A DNA stretch of 64,000 nt. Origin: Aromatoleum toluclasticum ATCC 700605. GTDB taxonomy: Bacteria > Pseudomonadota > Gammaproteobacteria > Burkholderiales > Rhodocyclaceae. The notes beneath the pieces were generated by a model, which saw only the letters and a list, made by a program, of their open reading frames with translations, searched no databases and was not told where the DNA came from. This document shows, in pieces, positions 8,530-16,390 of this stretch. Position 1 is the stretch's first letter. Each line of letters starts with the position of its first letter. A program made the translations under genes and the position numbers. Location: contig NZ_KB899492.1 of NCBI RefSeq assembly GCF_000378245.1, positions 372,001 to 436,000 on the forward strand. The letters are read 5' to 3'.

Positions 8530-9438
8530 ATGGAACTCAGATTGCTGCGCTACTTCCTCGCGGTGGCGGAGGAACTGCACTTGTCGAGGGCGGCCGGGAG
8601 ATTGGGCATCGAGCAATCCCCGGTGTCACGTGCCATGCGTGATCTCGAACGATTGCTGGACGTGCAGTTGTTCGACCGGAGTTCCCGACAGACGAAGCTG
8701 ACCTGGGCCGGTCAGGTACTGCTTGTCGAATGCCGGCGCGTGCTGGCCACGGTGGAGCAGGCGATCAAGGCCACCAAGGCGGCAGCACAGGGCTACCAAG
8801 GGACGCTGCGCATCGCCATCTGCGACAGCCTGGCGCAGCCTTACATCGCCACGCTGCTGGCGCGTAGCCGGGAGGACGAACCTGAACTGGAAATCCGCGT
8901 CTTCGAGCTGCCGTTCTCGCAGCAACTCAAGGGCCTGCACAACGATCTGCTCGACATCGGCTTTGCGCTCTCGGACGCGGTCAACGACGGCCTCATCGCC
9001 GAGGCGGTCTGGACCGATCCGCTGTCGGTGATCGTGCCGGCGCGCCACCCGCTGCTGGCCCACGGCCACGTCAAGCTGGACGATGCGCTGAAGTTCCCGG
9101 TGGTGCTGTGCCACCCGGAGGCGGACTCCGGCTGCCACCACCAGATCCAGGCGGTGCTGGAAGGGGCAGCCGTCTCCCCCAAGGTGGTCGACCACGTAAC
9201 GAGCCTGGGCGTGATGCTGACCTTGGTGGGGGCCGGCTACGGCATCGGCTTCGCGATCGCCTCACAGGTGCAGACCCTGCAGCGCCCCGACATCGCGATC
9301 CGTCCGCTGGCCGGCGTGCCGCCCACGCTATCCACCTACCTGCTGCGTCGACAAGGCGAACCGTCGGGGGCGGTGAAGCGGTTCATGCGAAGGGTGAGGG
9401 ACGAGGCTGCACCGGACGATACGGAAGCCGATGCCTGA
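8530..9438 (+). CDS. LysR-family regulator at the ICE end
   Basis: This 302-residue LysR-type regulator starts at the ATG at 8530 behind AGGAGG with ideal spacing. The N-terminal helix-turn-helix contains YFLAVAEELHLSRAAGRLGI and SPVSRAMRDLE; the effector domain begins with YQGTLRIAICDS near residue 88. The protein is related along its length to the divergent LysR at 7136-8047 (shared FxAVAEELHxxRAA, IEQSPxSR, CHPE and VGAGYGIGF-type motifs), pointing to duplication. It is the last gene before the attachment site, about 220 bp away. The regulated target is unknown. Confidence 0.87.
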   Translation: MELRLLRYFLAVAEELHLSRAAGRLGIEQSPVSRAMRDLERLLDVQLFDRSSRQTKLTWAGQVLLVECRRVLATVEQAIKATKAAAQGYQGTLRIAICDSLAQPYIATLLARSREDEPELEIRVFELPFSQQLKGLHNDLLDIGFALSDAVNDGLIAEAVWTDPLSVIVPARHPLLAHGHVKLDDALKFPVVLCHPEADSGCHHQIQAVLEGAAVSPKVVDHVTSLGVMLTLVGAGYGIGFAIASQVQTLQRPDIAIRPLAGVPPTLSTYLLRRQGEPSGAVKRFMRRVRDEAAPDDTEADA

Positions 9439-9657
9439 TCTACCCGGCGCGACTGTTCGCCCCAAGGGGGACAGCTGGCTACACTCGAATCCAAACCCCA
9501 TCGCACCTGCTCTGGATGGCTCTGCTTGGCCCGCGTTGGATCATCCAGCCCCGGTTGTGTTGACCAACCAGTGGAGTTGCGTCCAAACTTGCGTCCATCT
9601 CGGTTCGCCGAGTGTAGAAAAATCGTTATCAATCAACGAGTCGGGAACGTGATGTGG

Positions 9658-9675
9658 TTCCCATCGCCCGCTCCA
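9658..9675 (+). repeat. ICE attachment site (tRNA-Gly 3' end duplicate)
   Basis: The 18 bp TTCCCATCGCCCGCTCCA equal the T-arm and acceptor end, including CCA, of a bacterial tRNA-Gly. There is no matching tRNA body upstream: the required 5' GCGGGCG is absent about 75 bp before it. ICEclc-type elements integrate into the 3' end of tRNA-Gly through an 18-bp repeat. The site therefore marks one end of the element, with the intact tRNA-Gly and integrase expected at the other end, left of the window. Confidence 0.75.
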
Positions 9676-9683
9676 GGATTCGC

Positions 9684-9713
9684 AAAATGGCCCGGCTGAT
9701 GTCGGGCCATTTT
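9684..9713 (+). terminator. Rho-independent terminator beyond the ICE end
   Basis: An 11-bp perfect stem, AAAATGGCCCG / CGGGCCATTTT, with an 8-nt loop is followed by TCATTTCT. It lies 9 bp after the attachment repeat and is probably the native terminator of the tRNA-Gly gene the element split from its downstream sequence. Confidence 0.75.
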
Positions 9714-9816
9714 CATTTCTGTGCAGGCGCGAATCCATCCTCGCGGGCGTGACGTCCGAGGAAATTCCGGAAGTCCGGCCGCGAGCCTGCGGAAGTCCGA
9801 TTCGGGCCGGGCCGGC

Positions 9817-10173
9817 TTACTTCGTCGCCGGCGCAGCCGCACCGCCCTTCATGTCCATCGCCGCGTCATGCTTCGCGGTGGCCTTCACTTTCATCTTCGT
9901 GTGCTTGGCAGTCGCCTTGGCGCTGTCCGTTGCCTTCATCGTGTCGGCCTTCGCCGGCTCCGCGGGCGTGGCCTTCACGGCGGGAGTGGCTGGCGTCGCG
10001 GGAACGGCGGGCATGGCCTTCTCGCCCCCGACGGAGGGAATGGCCGGCGTGGCAGGCATGGCCGGAGCGGCCTTCACGGCCGGGGTTGCCGGGGTGGCAG
10101 CCGGACCCGACTGGGCGAAGGTAGTAGCCGCAAAACCGGTGGCAATGATGACGGAAATGATCTTCTTGAGCAT
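9817..10173 (-). CDS. Secreted Ala/Pro/Lys-rich low-complexity protein
   Basis: This 118-residue protein starts at the ATG at 10173 behind GAGGAG. It has a clear signal peptide, MLKKIISVIIATGFAATTFA, with likely cleavage after AFAQ-type residues near 21. The mature part is made of imperfect repeats such as PATPAVKAAPAMPATPA and a Lys/Ala-rich tail (KATAKHTKMKVKATAKHDAA). It has no cysteines and no recognisable domain. Such polybasic, proline-alanine secreted proteins are often annotated as hypothetical. It is the first chromosomal gene past the attachment site. The function is unknown. Confidence 0.75.
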   Translation of the reverse strand: MLKKIISVIIATGFAATTFAQSGPAATPATPAVKAAPAMPATPAIPSVGGEKAMPAVPATPATPAVKATPAEPAKADTMKATDSAKATAKHTKMKVKATAKHDAAMDMKGGAAAPATK

Positions 10174-10362
10174 GTCTGATACTCCTCGAATGACGATCGG
10201 TTGATCGTGAGGCGGCGGAAAATCCGGCCCTGTGCGTATAACGCTCACTACCTCCGCAGGGTGTCAGCCGTAGTGTAAGAACATGCTAATTTGTAACAGA
10301 TGCGAGACAAGCCCGGCGCCGCCGCGCCCCGGCCCGACTGCCCGGTACGCGGCGACTTGCCG

Positions 10363-10890
10363 TCACTTCGTGGCGATGACGCCACACGCGACACGCGCGC
10401 CGGAATTGCCGGTCGGCTGGGTCGCGAAATCGTCGGGGGCGGCGTGCACGATGAGGCCGCGACCGACGATGTTTCCATTTCCCTTGCCGCTGATCGTCAG
10501 GCCTTCCAGGACCGTGCCGAGCTTCGCGTTGCCGTTCGCGTCGGCGACCAGCATCGGCATGTCGCCGAGGTGGTGGTCGGCTTTCGCCGGATCGCCGTGC
10601 TGCTTGCCTGTCGGGTTGAAATGGCCGCCGGCGCTGGTGCCGTCGGGTGCGGAACAGTCGCCCTTCTCGTGGATGTGGAAGCCGTGCTTGCCGGGCGCGA
10701 GGCCCGTCACCTGTGCGTCGATGACCACGCCGCCACCGACTTCGGTGAATTTGACGGTTCCGGACGCCGTGTTGCCCTTGGTCGGGGCAAGGGGCGCTTC
10801 CGCTGTGATCGGCCCACCGAGGCCGAGATTGCTGCAGGCGGCGATGAGAAGAGTTGCTGACAGTGTCGGGACGAGGGAGCGAAATTTCAT
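10363..10890 (-). CDS. sodC: Cu,Zn superoxide dismutase, lipoprotein
   Basis: SodC converts superoxide to hydrogen peroxide and oxygen in the envelope. This 175-residue protein has a lipobox (LLIAAC, Cys19), suggesting a membrane-anchored form. The metal-binding motifs are all present: HGFHIHEKGDC (copper histidines and the disulfide cysteine, near 70), GGHFNP (zinc region, near 88), HHLGDMP (near 106) and the C-terminal GARVACGVI with the active-site arginine. The length fits bacterial SodC. It is transcribed alone, 189 bp upstream of the low-complexity protein gene on the same strand. Confidence 0.95.
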   Translation of the reverse strand: MKFRSLVPTLSATLLIAACSNLGLGGPITAEAPLAPTKGNTASGTVKFTEVGGGVVIDAQVTGLAPGKHGFHIHEKGDCSAPDGTSAGGHFNPTGKQHGDPAKADHHLGDMPMLVADANGNAKLGTVLEGLTISGKGNGNIVGRGLIVHAAPDDFATQPTGNSGARVACGVIATK

Positions 10891-11068
10891 GTTCTTCTAT
10901 CCTTTCTCGAATGGAGGATGTCGTGCGGCCGGCATTGCAGCCGACCACAGCCCATCATGGACCATTGATACATCGAAAGGAATAGCTCACACCGCGCACC
11001 GCTGCCTGCGGCGGCTGCGGGAAGAACACGACGTACGCCGTGGCAACCCGCTGGCGCGCACGGCCGCC

Positions 11069-12040
11069 TCAGGCATGTTCGCGCGTGCCGACGAGGTCAC
11101 GCGCCGCGGCGACGATCGCGTCGGCCTGCGGCACGAAGGCCTGTTCGAGCGGCCACGACGACGGTGCGGGCGTGTCCGGGCCGGTGAGGCGACGCACCGG
11201 CCCCCTCAGTGCCTCGAAGGCGTGCTCGGCGACGAAGGCGGCGACTTCGGCGCCGACGCCGCACAGGCGGCTCGCCTCGTGCACGACGACGATGCGGCCG
11301 GTCTTGCGCACCGAGGCGAGGATCGCAGCCTCGTCGAGGGGTTTGAGCGAACGCAGGTCGATGATCTCGGCGGAGATGCCCTGCTCCGCCAGTGTGTCGG
11401 CCGCCGCGACGCAGTGCTGCACGGTCTTCGCGTAGCTCACGAGCGTGACGTCGCTGCCTTCGCGCAGCGTCGCGGCGCAGCCGAGGGGCACGAGGTGCTC
11501 GCTTGCGGGCACCTCGCCGCTCTGGTAGCCGAGCGCGAGGTCCATGAAGAACAGCACCGGGTTGTCGTCGCGGATCGCGGCCTTGAGGAGGCCCTTGAAG
11601 TCGGCCGCCGAGGACGGCATCACGACCTTGAGGCCGGGGCTGTGCACGAACCAAGCTTCAAGATTGTGGTTGTGCTGCGCGCCGACCGCCCAGCCGGCGC
11701 CGCTCTGCACCAGCACGACCAGCGGGAACCTGAACTGGCCGCCTGACAGGTAGCGCAGCTTGCCGGCGCTGTTGACGATCTCGTCCATCGCGTAGCACAG
11801 GAAGGGCGCGAACAGCAGGTCGACGATGGGGCGCAGGCCGCTCGCGGCAGCACCGGCCGCCGTGCCGGCGATGATGCCTTCGGCGAGCGGGGTGTTGCGC
11901 ACGCGCGCGGCGCCGAACTCGGCGACGAGTTCGCCGCGCTTGGTGGCGACGCCTTCGCCGAACATCAGTACGGACGAATCGCGGCGCATTTCCTCGGCGA
12001 TGGCCTGGGCGATCGCTTCATTGACGGTGATCCGGGACAT
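11069..12040 (-). CDS. TPP-dependent 2-oxoacid/acetoin dehydrogenase E1 beta
   Basis: This 323-residue protein is the beta subunit of a thiamine-diphosphate-dependent 2-oxoacid or acetoin dehydrogenase E1. It starts at MSRITVNEAIAQAI (ATG at 12040). The transketolase pyrimidine-binding domain comes first (FGEGVATKRGELVAEFGAAR, TPLAEGIIAGTAAGAA), followed by the transketolase C-terminal domain (VTLVSYAKTV, IDLRSLKPLDEAAI). The E1 alpha gene ends 10 bp upstream, so the two form an operon. No E2 lipoyl acyltransferase or E3 gene follows within the window. The substrate (pyruvate, acetoin or a branched oxoacid) cannot be read from the sequence. Confidence 0.88.
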   Translation of the reverse strand: MSRITVNEAIAQAIAEEMRRDSSVLMFGEGVATKRGELVAEFGAARVRNTPLAEGIIAGTAAGAAASGLRPIVDLLFAPFLCYAMDEIVNSAGKLRYLSGGQFRFPLVVLVQSGAGWAVGAQHNHNLEAWFVHSPGLKVVMPSSAADFKGLLKAAIRDDNPVLFFMDLALGYQSGEVPASEHLVPLGCAATLREGSDVTLVSYAKTVQHCVAAADTLAEQGISAEIIDLRSLKPLDEAAILASVRKTGRIVVVHEASRLCGVGAEVAAFVAEHAFEALRGPVRRLTGPDTPAPSSWPLEQAFVPQADAIVAAARDLVGTREHA

Positions 12041-12050
12041 GGCGGATTCC

Positions 12051-13016
12051 TTACGCGTAAACGTCGGTGAAGAGTTCGGCGGGTTCCGGGTAGGGCGAGG
12101 CGTTCGCAAAGGCGACGGCCTCGTCGATGACGGAGCGCACGTGCGCGCGGATCTGCGCGAGGTGCACGTCGTCGAGGCGGCCGGCGGCGCGCAGGCGGTT
12201 GGCGAGCAGCTCGATCGGGTCGCGCGCCCGCCACGCGGCGAGCTCGGCGGGGTCGACGTAGGACTGGTCGTCCGGCTCGAAGTGGCCGCGCGTGCGGTAG
12301 GTCAGCGTCTCGAGGAAGGCGGGCTCGCCGGTCGCGCGGATGCGGGTGACGAGGCGCGCGGCCGCGGCATGCACGGCCTCGGCGTCGTTGCCGTCGACGC
12401 TCTCGGCGACGAGCCCGTGCGCGGCGGCCCAGTCGCGCACCTGCGCCATCGGCATGGTCTCGCGCCGATGCACGAAGGCCTGCCATTCGTTGTTCTCGCA
12501 CACGTAGAGGATGGGCAGCTTCCACACCACGGCAAGGTTGAGCGATTCGTGGAACACGCCTTCGCAGGCCGCACCGTCGCCGAAGAAGGTCGCGACGATG
12601 CCGTCGTCGCGGGGTGTCATCGTGCGTGCGAGCGCGACGCCCGGTGCGAGCGAGAGTTCGCCGCCGACGATGGTCGAGGTGAGCACGACACCCAGCTCGG
12701 CCGCGGAGATGTGCAGCGAGCCGCTCTTGCCCTTGCAGTAGCCGGTGCGCTTGCCGAGCACCTCGGCGATCATGCGCCCGGGCTCGGCGCCGCGCGCGAG
12801 CAGGTGGCCGGCGCTGCGATGGTTGGTGAGGATGCGATCGCGCGCCGCGAGGGCGTGCACGACGCCCACGGCGGCGGCCTCCTGGCCGACCGAGGTGCAG
12901 GTGCCGGGGGCGTTGCCGCCGGCCGCGATGCCGATGAGGGTTTCCTCGTAGGCCCGGATCAGCATCATCGTCTCCAGCAGCACGAGCGGGGACGGGGCTG
13001 GTTCGCTGTGGTGCAT
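12051..13016 (-). CDS. TPP-dependent 2-oxoacid/acetoin dehydrogenase E1 alpha
   Basis: This 321-residue alpha subunit pairs with the beta gene directly downstream. The thiamine-diphosphate-binding motif begins GDGAACEGVFHESLNLA (about residue 145) and ends with CENN. The region HRSAGHLLARG and GKSGSLHIS is typical of AcoA/PDH E1 alpha. The length matches AcoA-type subunits. The enzyme would decarboxylate a 2-oxoacid or cleave acetoin and hand the acyl group to a lipoyl E2, which must be encoded elsewhere. The start is the ATG at 13016. Confidence 0.88.
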   Translation of the reverse strand: MHHSEPAPSPLVLLETMMLIRAYEETLIGIAAGGNAPGTCTSVGQEAAAVGVVHALAARDRILTNHRSAGHLLARGAEPGRMIAEVLGKRTGYCKGKSGSLHISAAELGVVLTSTIVGGELSLAPGVALARTMTPRDDGIVATFFGDGAACEGVFHESLNLAVVWKLPILYVCENNEWQAFVHRRETMPMAQVRDWAAAHGLVAESVDGNDAEAVHAAAARLVTRIRATGEPAFLETLTYRTRGHFEPDDQSYVDPAELAAWRARDPIELLANRLRAAGRLDDVHLAQIRAHVRSVIDEAVAFANASPYPEPAELFTDVYA

Positions 13017-13347
13017 GTGTCGCCTCCTGATGTCGGGCGACCCGCCCCGGCAGGAGCGGGACCGCGTAAGGACACTCTAGCCGCGGACGGCCTTGTGCGC
13101 TGGGCGCTTGAGAGGCTCTTGGGATTCGCTGAGCGACGATTCAGGAAGAAGCGGGATCAGCGGCACGCGCCGTCGGGACGGGCACCGCCCTGCCCGACCT
13201 CGACGAGGGCGAGCGGGCGCGACGCGGTCAGCAGCAGGCAGTCCGGTGCGATGCGGCAGCCAATGCCGCGCGCCGGCTCATCGAACGGTATAGTTCGGCC
13301 GCCCCCGGGCGCACGCCCGGACGAGGAGTGCGGACGGAGCGGGGACG
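13017..13347. other. 331-bp gap with no clear gene
   Basis: This stretch lies between the E1 alpha start and the 3' end of the flavin reductase gene. It should hold the E1 promoter. A short minus-strand frame (about 13160-13295) reads IPFDEPARGIGCRIAPDCLL and so on in a plausible codon style but has no ATG/GTG start in place, so it could be a remnant. Nothing else was seen. Confidence 0.35.
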
Positions 13348-13848
13348 TCAGCCCGCGGCGAGGCGGCGATAGGCACCGCTATGGTAGATGAGCGGGGCGC
13401 GCTCTTCGCGGTCGAAGCGCACGACTTCGGAGATGAAGACGAGGTGGTCGCCGCCGTCGTGGCGCACGGTGTTGCGGCACTCGAAGCGCGCGCAGCAGTT
13501 CTTCAGCAACGGCACGCCGTACAGGCCGTCGTCGATGTCGAGGCCGGCGAACTTGTCGTCCGAGCGCATCGCGAAGAGCTGCGACAGGTTCTGCTGGTCT
13601 TCCGCGAGCACGTTCACCGCGTAGTATTCGCAGGCTTCGAACACCGTCAGGCTCGCGAGGTGGCGCGACAGGCTCCACACGATGAGCGGCGGATCGAGCG
13701 ACACGGAATTGAAGGAATTGACCGTCAGGCCGATGGCCTCGCCGTTGGGCGCGCGGGTCGTGACGACGGCGATGCCTGTCGCGAACATGCCCAGGGCGTC
13801 ACGGAACGCACGGGTGAAATCCTGATGGGTGACGGGCGGCTGGGACAT
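13348..13848 (-). CDS. Flavin reductase family protein (HpaC-like)
   Basis: This 166-residue protein belongs to the FMN-binding split-barrel flavin reductases, which supply reduced flavin to two-component monooxygenases. It starts MSQPPVTHQDFTRAFRDALG at the ATG at 13848. Family motifs are MFATGIAVVTT, GLTVNSFNSVSLDPPLIVWSL near residue 50 and the C-terminal HSGAYRRL. The partner oxygenase is not adjacent. The gene ends 330 bp before the E1 operon and is divergent from mutY (143 bp apart). Confidence 0.88.
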   Translation of the reverse strand: MSQPPVTHQDFTRAFRDALGMFATGIAVVTTRAPNGEAIGLTVNSFNSVSLDPPLIVWSLSRHLASLTVFEACEYYAVNVLAEDQQNLSQLFAMRSDDKFAGLDIDDGLYGVPLLKNCCARFECRNTVRHDGGDHLVFISEVVRFDREERAPLIYHSGAYRRLAAG

Positions 13849-13991
13849 GGTCGGTTCTTGTGCTCGGCGCAGCCCCTTCTCGGGGCGGGCGCGAAATTGG
13901 ATGGAACCGGCGATTATCGCCGCGCGCACCGCGCAGGGCAACGCGGCGGGGACGGGAACGCAATCGGACAAGGGAAAGGACCGGGGAAGGA

Positions 13992-15071
13992 ATGGGCGGA
14001 ACGACGAGGCGAACGACCACGGACGGCGACTTCGCGACGCGGCTGATCGCGTGGCACCACGGGCACGGGCGGCACGACCTGCCGTGGCAGAACACGCGCG
14101 ACCCGTACCGCATCTGGCTGTCCGAGATCATGCTGCAGCAGACCCAGGTCGACACGGTGATCCCGTACTACGCGCGCTTCCTCGCGCGCTTCCCGGACCT
14201 CGCGAGCCTCGCCGCGGCGCCGGTCGACGACGTGCTGGCACTGTGGAGCGGGCTCGGCTACTACGCGCGGGCACGCAACCTGCACCGGGCCGCGCAGGCG
14301 GTGATGACGCGGCACGGCGGCGAATTCCCGCGCCACGCCGCTACGATCGCCGAGCTGCCCGGCGTAGGCCGCTCGACTGCCGCGGCGATCGCGGCCTTCG
14401 CGTTCGGCGAGCGCGCGGCGATCCTCGACGGCAACGTCAAGCGCGTGCTGTGTCGCGTGTTCGGCATCGCCGGCTTTCCCGGCGAGCGCGCGGTCGAGCA
14501 GCGCCTGTGGGCGCTCGCGGAGGAGCTGCTGCCGCCGACCGGGATCGGCACCTACATCCAGGCGCAGATGGACCTCGGGGCGACGCTGTGCACGCGCGGC
14601 AAACCCGCCTGCGGACGCTGCCCGATGGCGCAGATCTGCGTCGCGCTGCGCGACGACCGCGTTGCCGAACTGCCCGCGGCGCGCCCGAAAAAGGCCGTAC
14701 CGCAGCGCCATGTGCGCGTCGCGGTGATCGTCGCCGACGGCGGCGTGCTGCTCGAACGCCGGCCGCCGAGCGGGATCTGGGGCGGGCTGCTGGCGCTGCC
14801 GGAGATCCCGGACGGCGAGGCGGACGCCGCGCGCTGGGTGGCGACGCGCTACGGCCTCGCGGCGCAGGCGACGCGCCCGCTGCCGCCGCTGAACCACGCC
14901 TTCACGCATTTCCGCCTGGAGATCACGCCGCTGCTGGTCGAAGCGGACGGGCACGGGCACATGGCGGCGGATGCCGACCACCGCTGGCTCGCGCTCGACA
15001 GCCTCGCCGACGCCGGCCTCCCCACCCCCGTCCGCCGCATCCTTGCGGAGCTCGCAGCCGCGCGTCCGTAG
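13992..15071 (+). CDS. mutY: A/G-specific adenine DNA glycosylase
   Basis: MutY removes adenine mispaired with 8-oxoguanine. The 359-residue protein starts at the ATG at 13992 behind GGGGAAGG. It shows the helix-hairpin-helix motif ELPGVGRSTAAAIAAFAFG (about 117-135), the catalytic aspartate in AILDGNVKRVLCR, the LQQTQV motif near residue 46 and the 4Fe-4S cluster pattern C-x6-C-x2-C-x5-C in CTRGKPACGRCPMAQIC. The C-terminal NUDIX-like 8-oxoG recognition domain starts near RHVRVAVIVADGG. The length is normal. Confidence 0.96.
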   Translation: MGGTTRRTTTDGDFATRLIAWHHGHGRHDLPWQNTRDPYRIWLSEIMLQQTQVDTVIPYYARFLARFPDLASLAAAPVDDVLALWSGLGYYARARNLHRAAQAVMTRHGGEFPRHAATIAELPGVGRSTAAAIAAFAFGERAAILDGNVKRVLCRVFGIAGFPGERAVEQRLWALAEELLPPTGIGTYIQAQMDLGATLCTRGKPACGRCPMAQICVALRDDRVAELPAARPKKAVPQRHVRVAVIVADGGVLLERRPPSGIWGGLLALPEIPDGEADAARWVATRYGLAAQATRPLPPLNHAFTHFRLEITPLLVEADGHGHMAADADHRWLALDSLADAGLPTPVRRILAELAAARP

Positions 15072-15084
15072 GGTGGCTTGGGCT

Positions 15085-15732
15085 TCAGCGACCTTTGCCG
15101 GACTTCGCCATGCGCTCTCCCAGCAGCCCGCGCTGGTCGAGGAACTGGCGGATGATCTCGAGGCGGTCGGCGGGATCGTCGAGTTCGAGCAGCGCCTGCT
15201 TGGCCTGCGCGGGGATCGGCAGCACTTCGGCGAAGCGCAGGCCGACCCAGCCGGCGTCGTCGAAGGCATGCGGCGCGGGCAGGCGCGCGTCGCCGGCGTC
15301 TGCGACGATCGCCCGGAGCAGCGCGACGAGCGGCTGACAGTTGTCGGGAATGGCCTGGCGCGGCGCCTCGGCGAGCCAGTCGACTTCGCCGAGCAGCAGG
15401 CCGTTGGCGCCGAGTTCGGTGCGCAGGACGCGGTAGCGGTGCTCGCCGCGGGTGACGATGTCGAGCGTGCCGGGCTTCGCGATGTCGCACCGGACGATGC
15501 GCGCGCTCACCCCGACCTCGCAGGGCCGCGCCGGCGCCCCGACCTCGTGGCCTTCCGCGATCAGGTTCACGCCGAACACCGAACCGTCCTTCAGGCAGCG
15601 CGCCACCAGGTCCATGTAGCGCGCCTCGAACACGTGCAATGGCAGCAGCGCGCCGGGGAAGAGCACCGTCTGCAACGGGAAGAGGGGCAAAAGCGGCGGC
15701 AAAAGCGGAGGCAAGCGCCCGGAGTCATCCAT
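15085..15732 (-). CDS. LON peptidase substrate-binding domain protein
   Basis: This 215-residue protein has only the N-terminal LON substrate-binding domain: PLFPLQTVLFPGALLPLHVFE (about 15-36) followed by RYMDLVARCL. There is no AAA or protease domain, as in the YcaK/LON-like small proteins of betaproteobacteria. The biochemical role is not established. It starts at the ATG at 15732, which shares a base with the UbiX stop, so translation is probably coupled to ubiX. Confidence 0.88.
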   Translation of the reverse strand: MDDSGRLPPLLPPLLPLFPLQTVLFPGALLPLHVFEARYMDLVARCLKDGSVFGVNLIAEGHEVGAPARPCEVGVSARIVRCDIAKPGTLDIVTRGEHRYRVLRTELGANGLLLGEVDWLAEAPRQAIPDNCQPLVALLRAIVADAGDARLPAPHAFDDAGWVGLRFAEVLPIPAQAKQALLELDDPADRLEIIRQFLDQRGLLGERMAKSGKGR

Positions 15733-16364
15733 CAGGCGCTCTCCTCACCCACCTCGCCCCAGCGCTGCATCAGGCGGTGCGGCACGCGGATCTGGTCGAG
15801 CACGCGCGCGACGACGAAATCGACCATCTCGCCGACGGTCTGCGGGTGGTTGTAGAAGCCGGGGCTGGGCGGCAGGATCACGACCCCCAGGCGCGCGAGC
15901 TTGAGCATGTTCTCGAGATGGATCGCCGAGAACGGCGTCTCGCGCGGCACCAGCACGAGCTTGCGCCCTTCCTTGATCGCGACGTCGGCGGCGCGCTCGA
16001 TGAGGTTCTGGCTGAGCCCCGCGGCGATCGCGGCGAGCGTGCCCATCGTGCACGGGCACACCACCATCGCGTCGGCAGGATTGGAGCCGGACGCGAGCGG
16101 CGCGAACCATTCCTCGCGCCCGAACACGCGCAGCTGCCCTGCCGCGGCCTTGAAACGCGCCGAGAGCTGCGCCTCGACCTCGGCCGGGCGCGAGGGCAGC
16201 TCGAGGTTCATCTCCTGGCGCGCGACGATCTGCGCGACCTGCGAGTACAGCAGCCACACCGTGCAGCCGGCCGCGAGCAGGCATTCGACGAGGCGCATCC
16301 CGTAGGGCATGCCCGAGGCGCCGGTGAACGCAACGGCGACGGTCTGCGGAGCGGCGGTGCTCAT
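15732..16364 (-). CDS. ubiX: Flavin prenyltransferase UbiX
   Basis: UbiX makes prenylated FMN, the cofactor of UbiD-type (de)carboxylases used in ubiquinone synthesis and aromatic-acid metabolism. The 209-residue protein has the FMN-binding start VAFTGASGMPYGMRLVE, the NPADAMVVCPCTMGTLAAIA segment, and the RKLVLVPRETPFSAIHLENML and PPSPGFYNHP motifs of the family. The ATG at 16364 is chosen; a GTG at 16394 that overlaps the upstream stop (GTGA) is also possible. It lies between the ABC binding protein gene and the LON-domain gene. Confidence 0.94.
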   Translation of the reverse strand: MSTAAPQTVAVAFTGASGMPYGMRLVECLLAAGCTVWLLYSQVAQIVARQEMNLELPSRPAEVEAQLSARFKAAAGQLRVFGREEWFAPLASGSNPADAMVVCPCTMGTLAAIAAGLSQNLIERAADVAIKEGRKLVLVPRETPFSAIHLENMLKLARLGVVILPPSPGFYNHPQTVGEMVDFVVARVLDQIRVPHRLMQRWGEVGEESA

Positions 16365-16390
16365 CGGGGAGGGGTTCTCACTGCGGGGTC

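Noticed and set aside
9590-9675. A complete tRNA-Gly gene at the ICE end
   Set aside because: Only the last 18 bp match. The 5' acceptor strand, D-arm and anticodon arm are missing, so it is an attachment duplicate and not a tRNA gene.
9817-10173. CRISPR-like repeats
   Set aside because: The repetition is at the protein level (PATPA units) with variable codons, without equal spacers.
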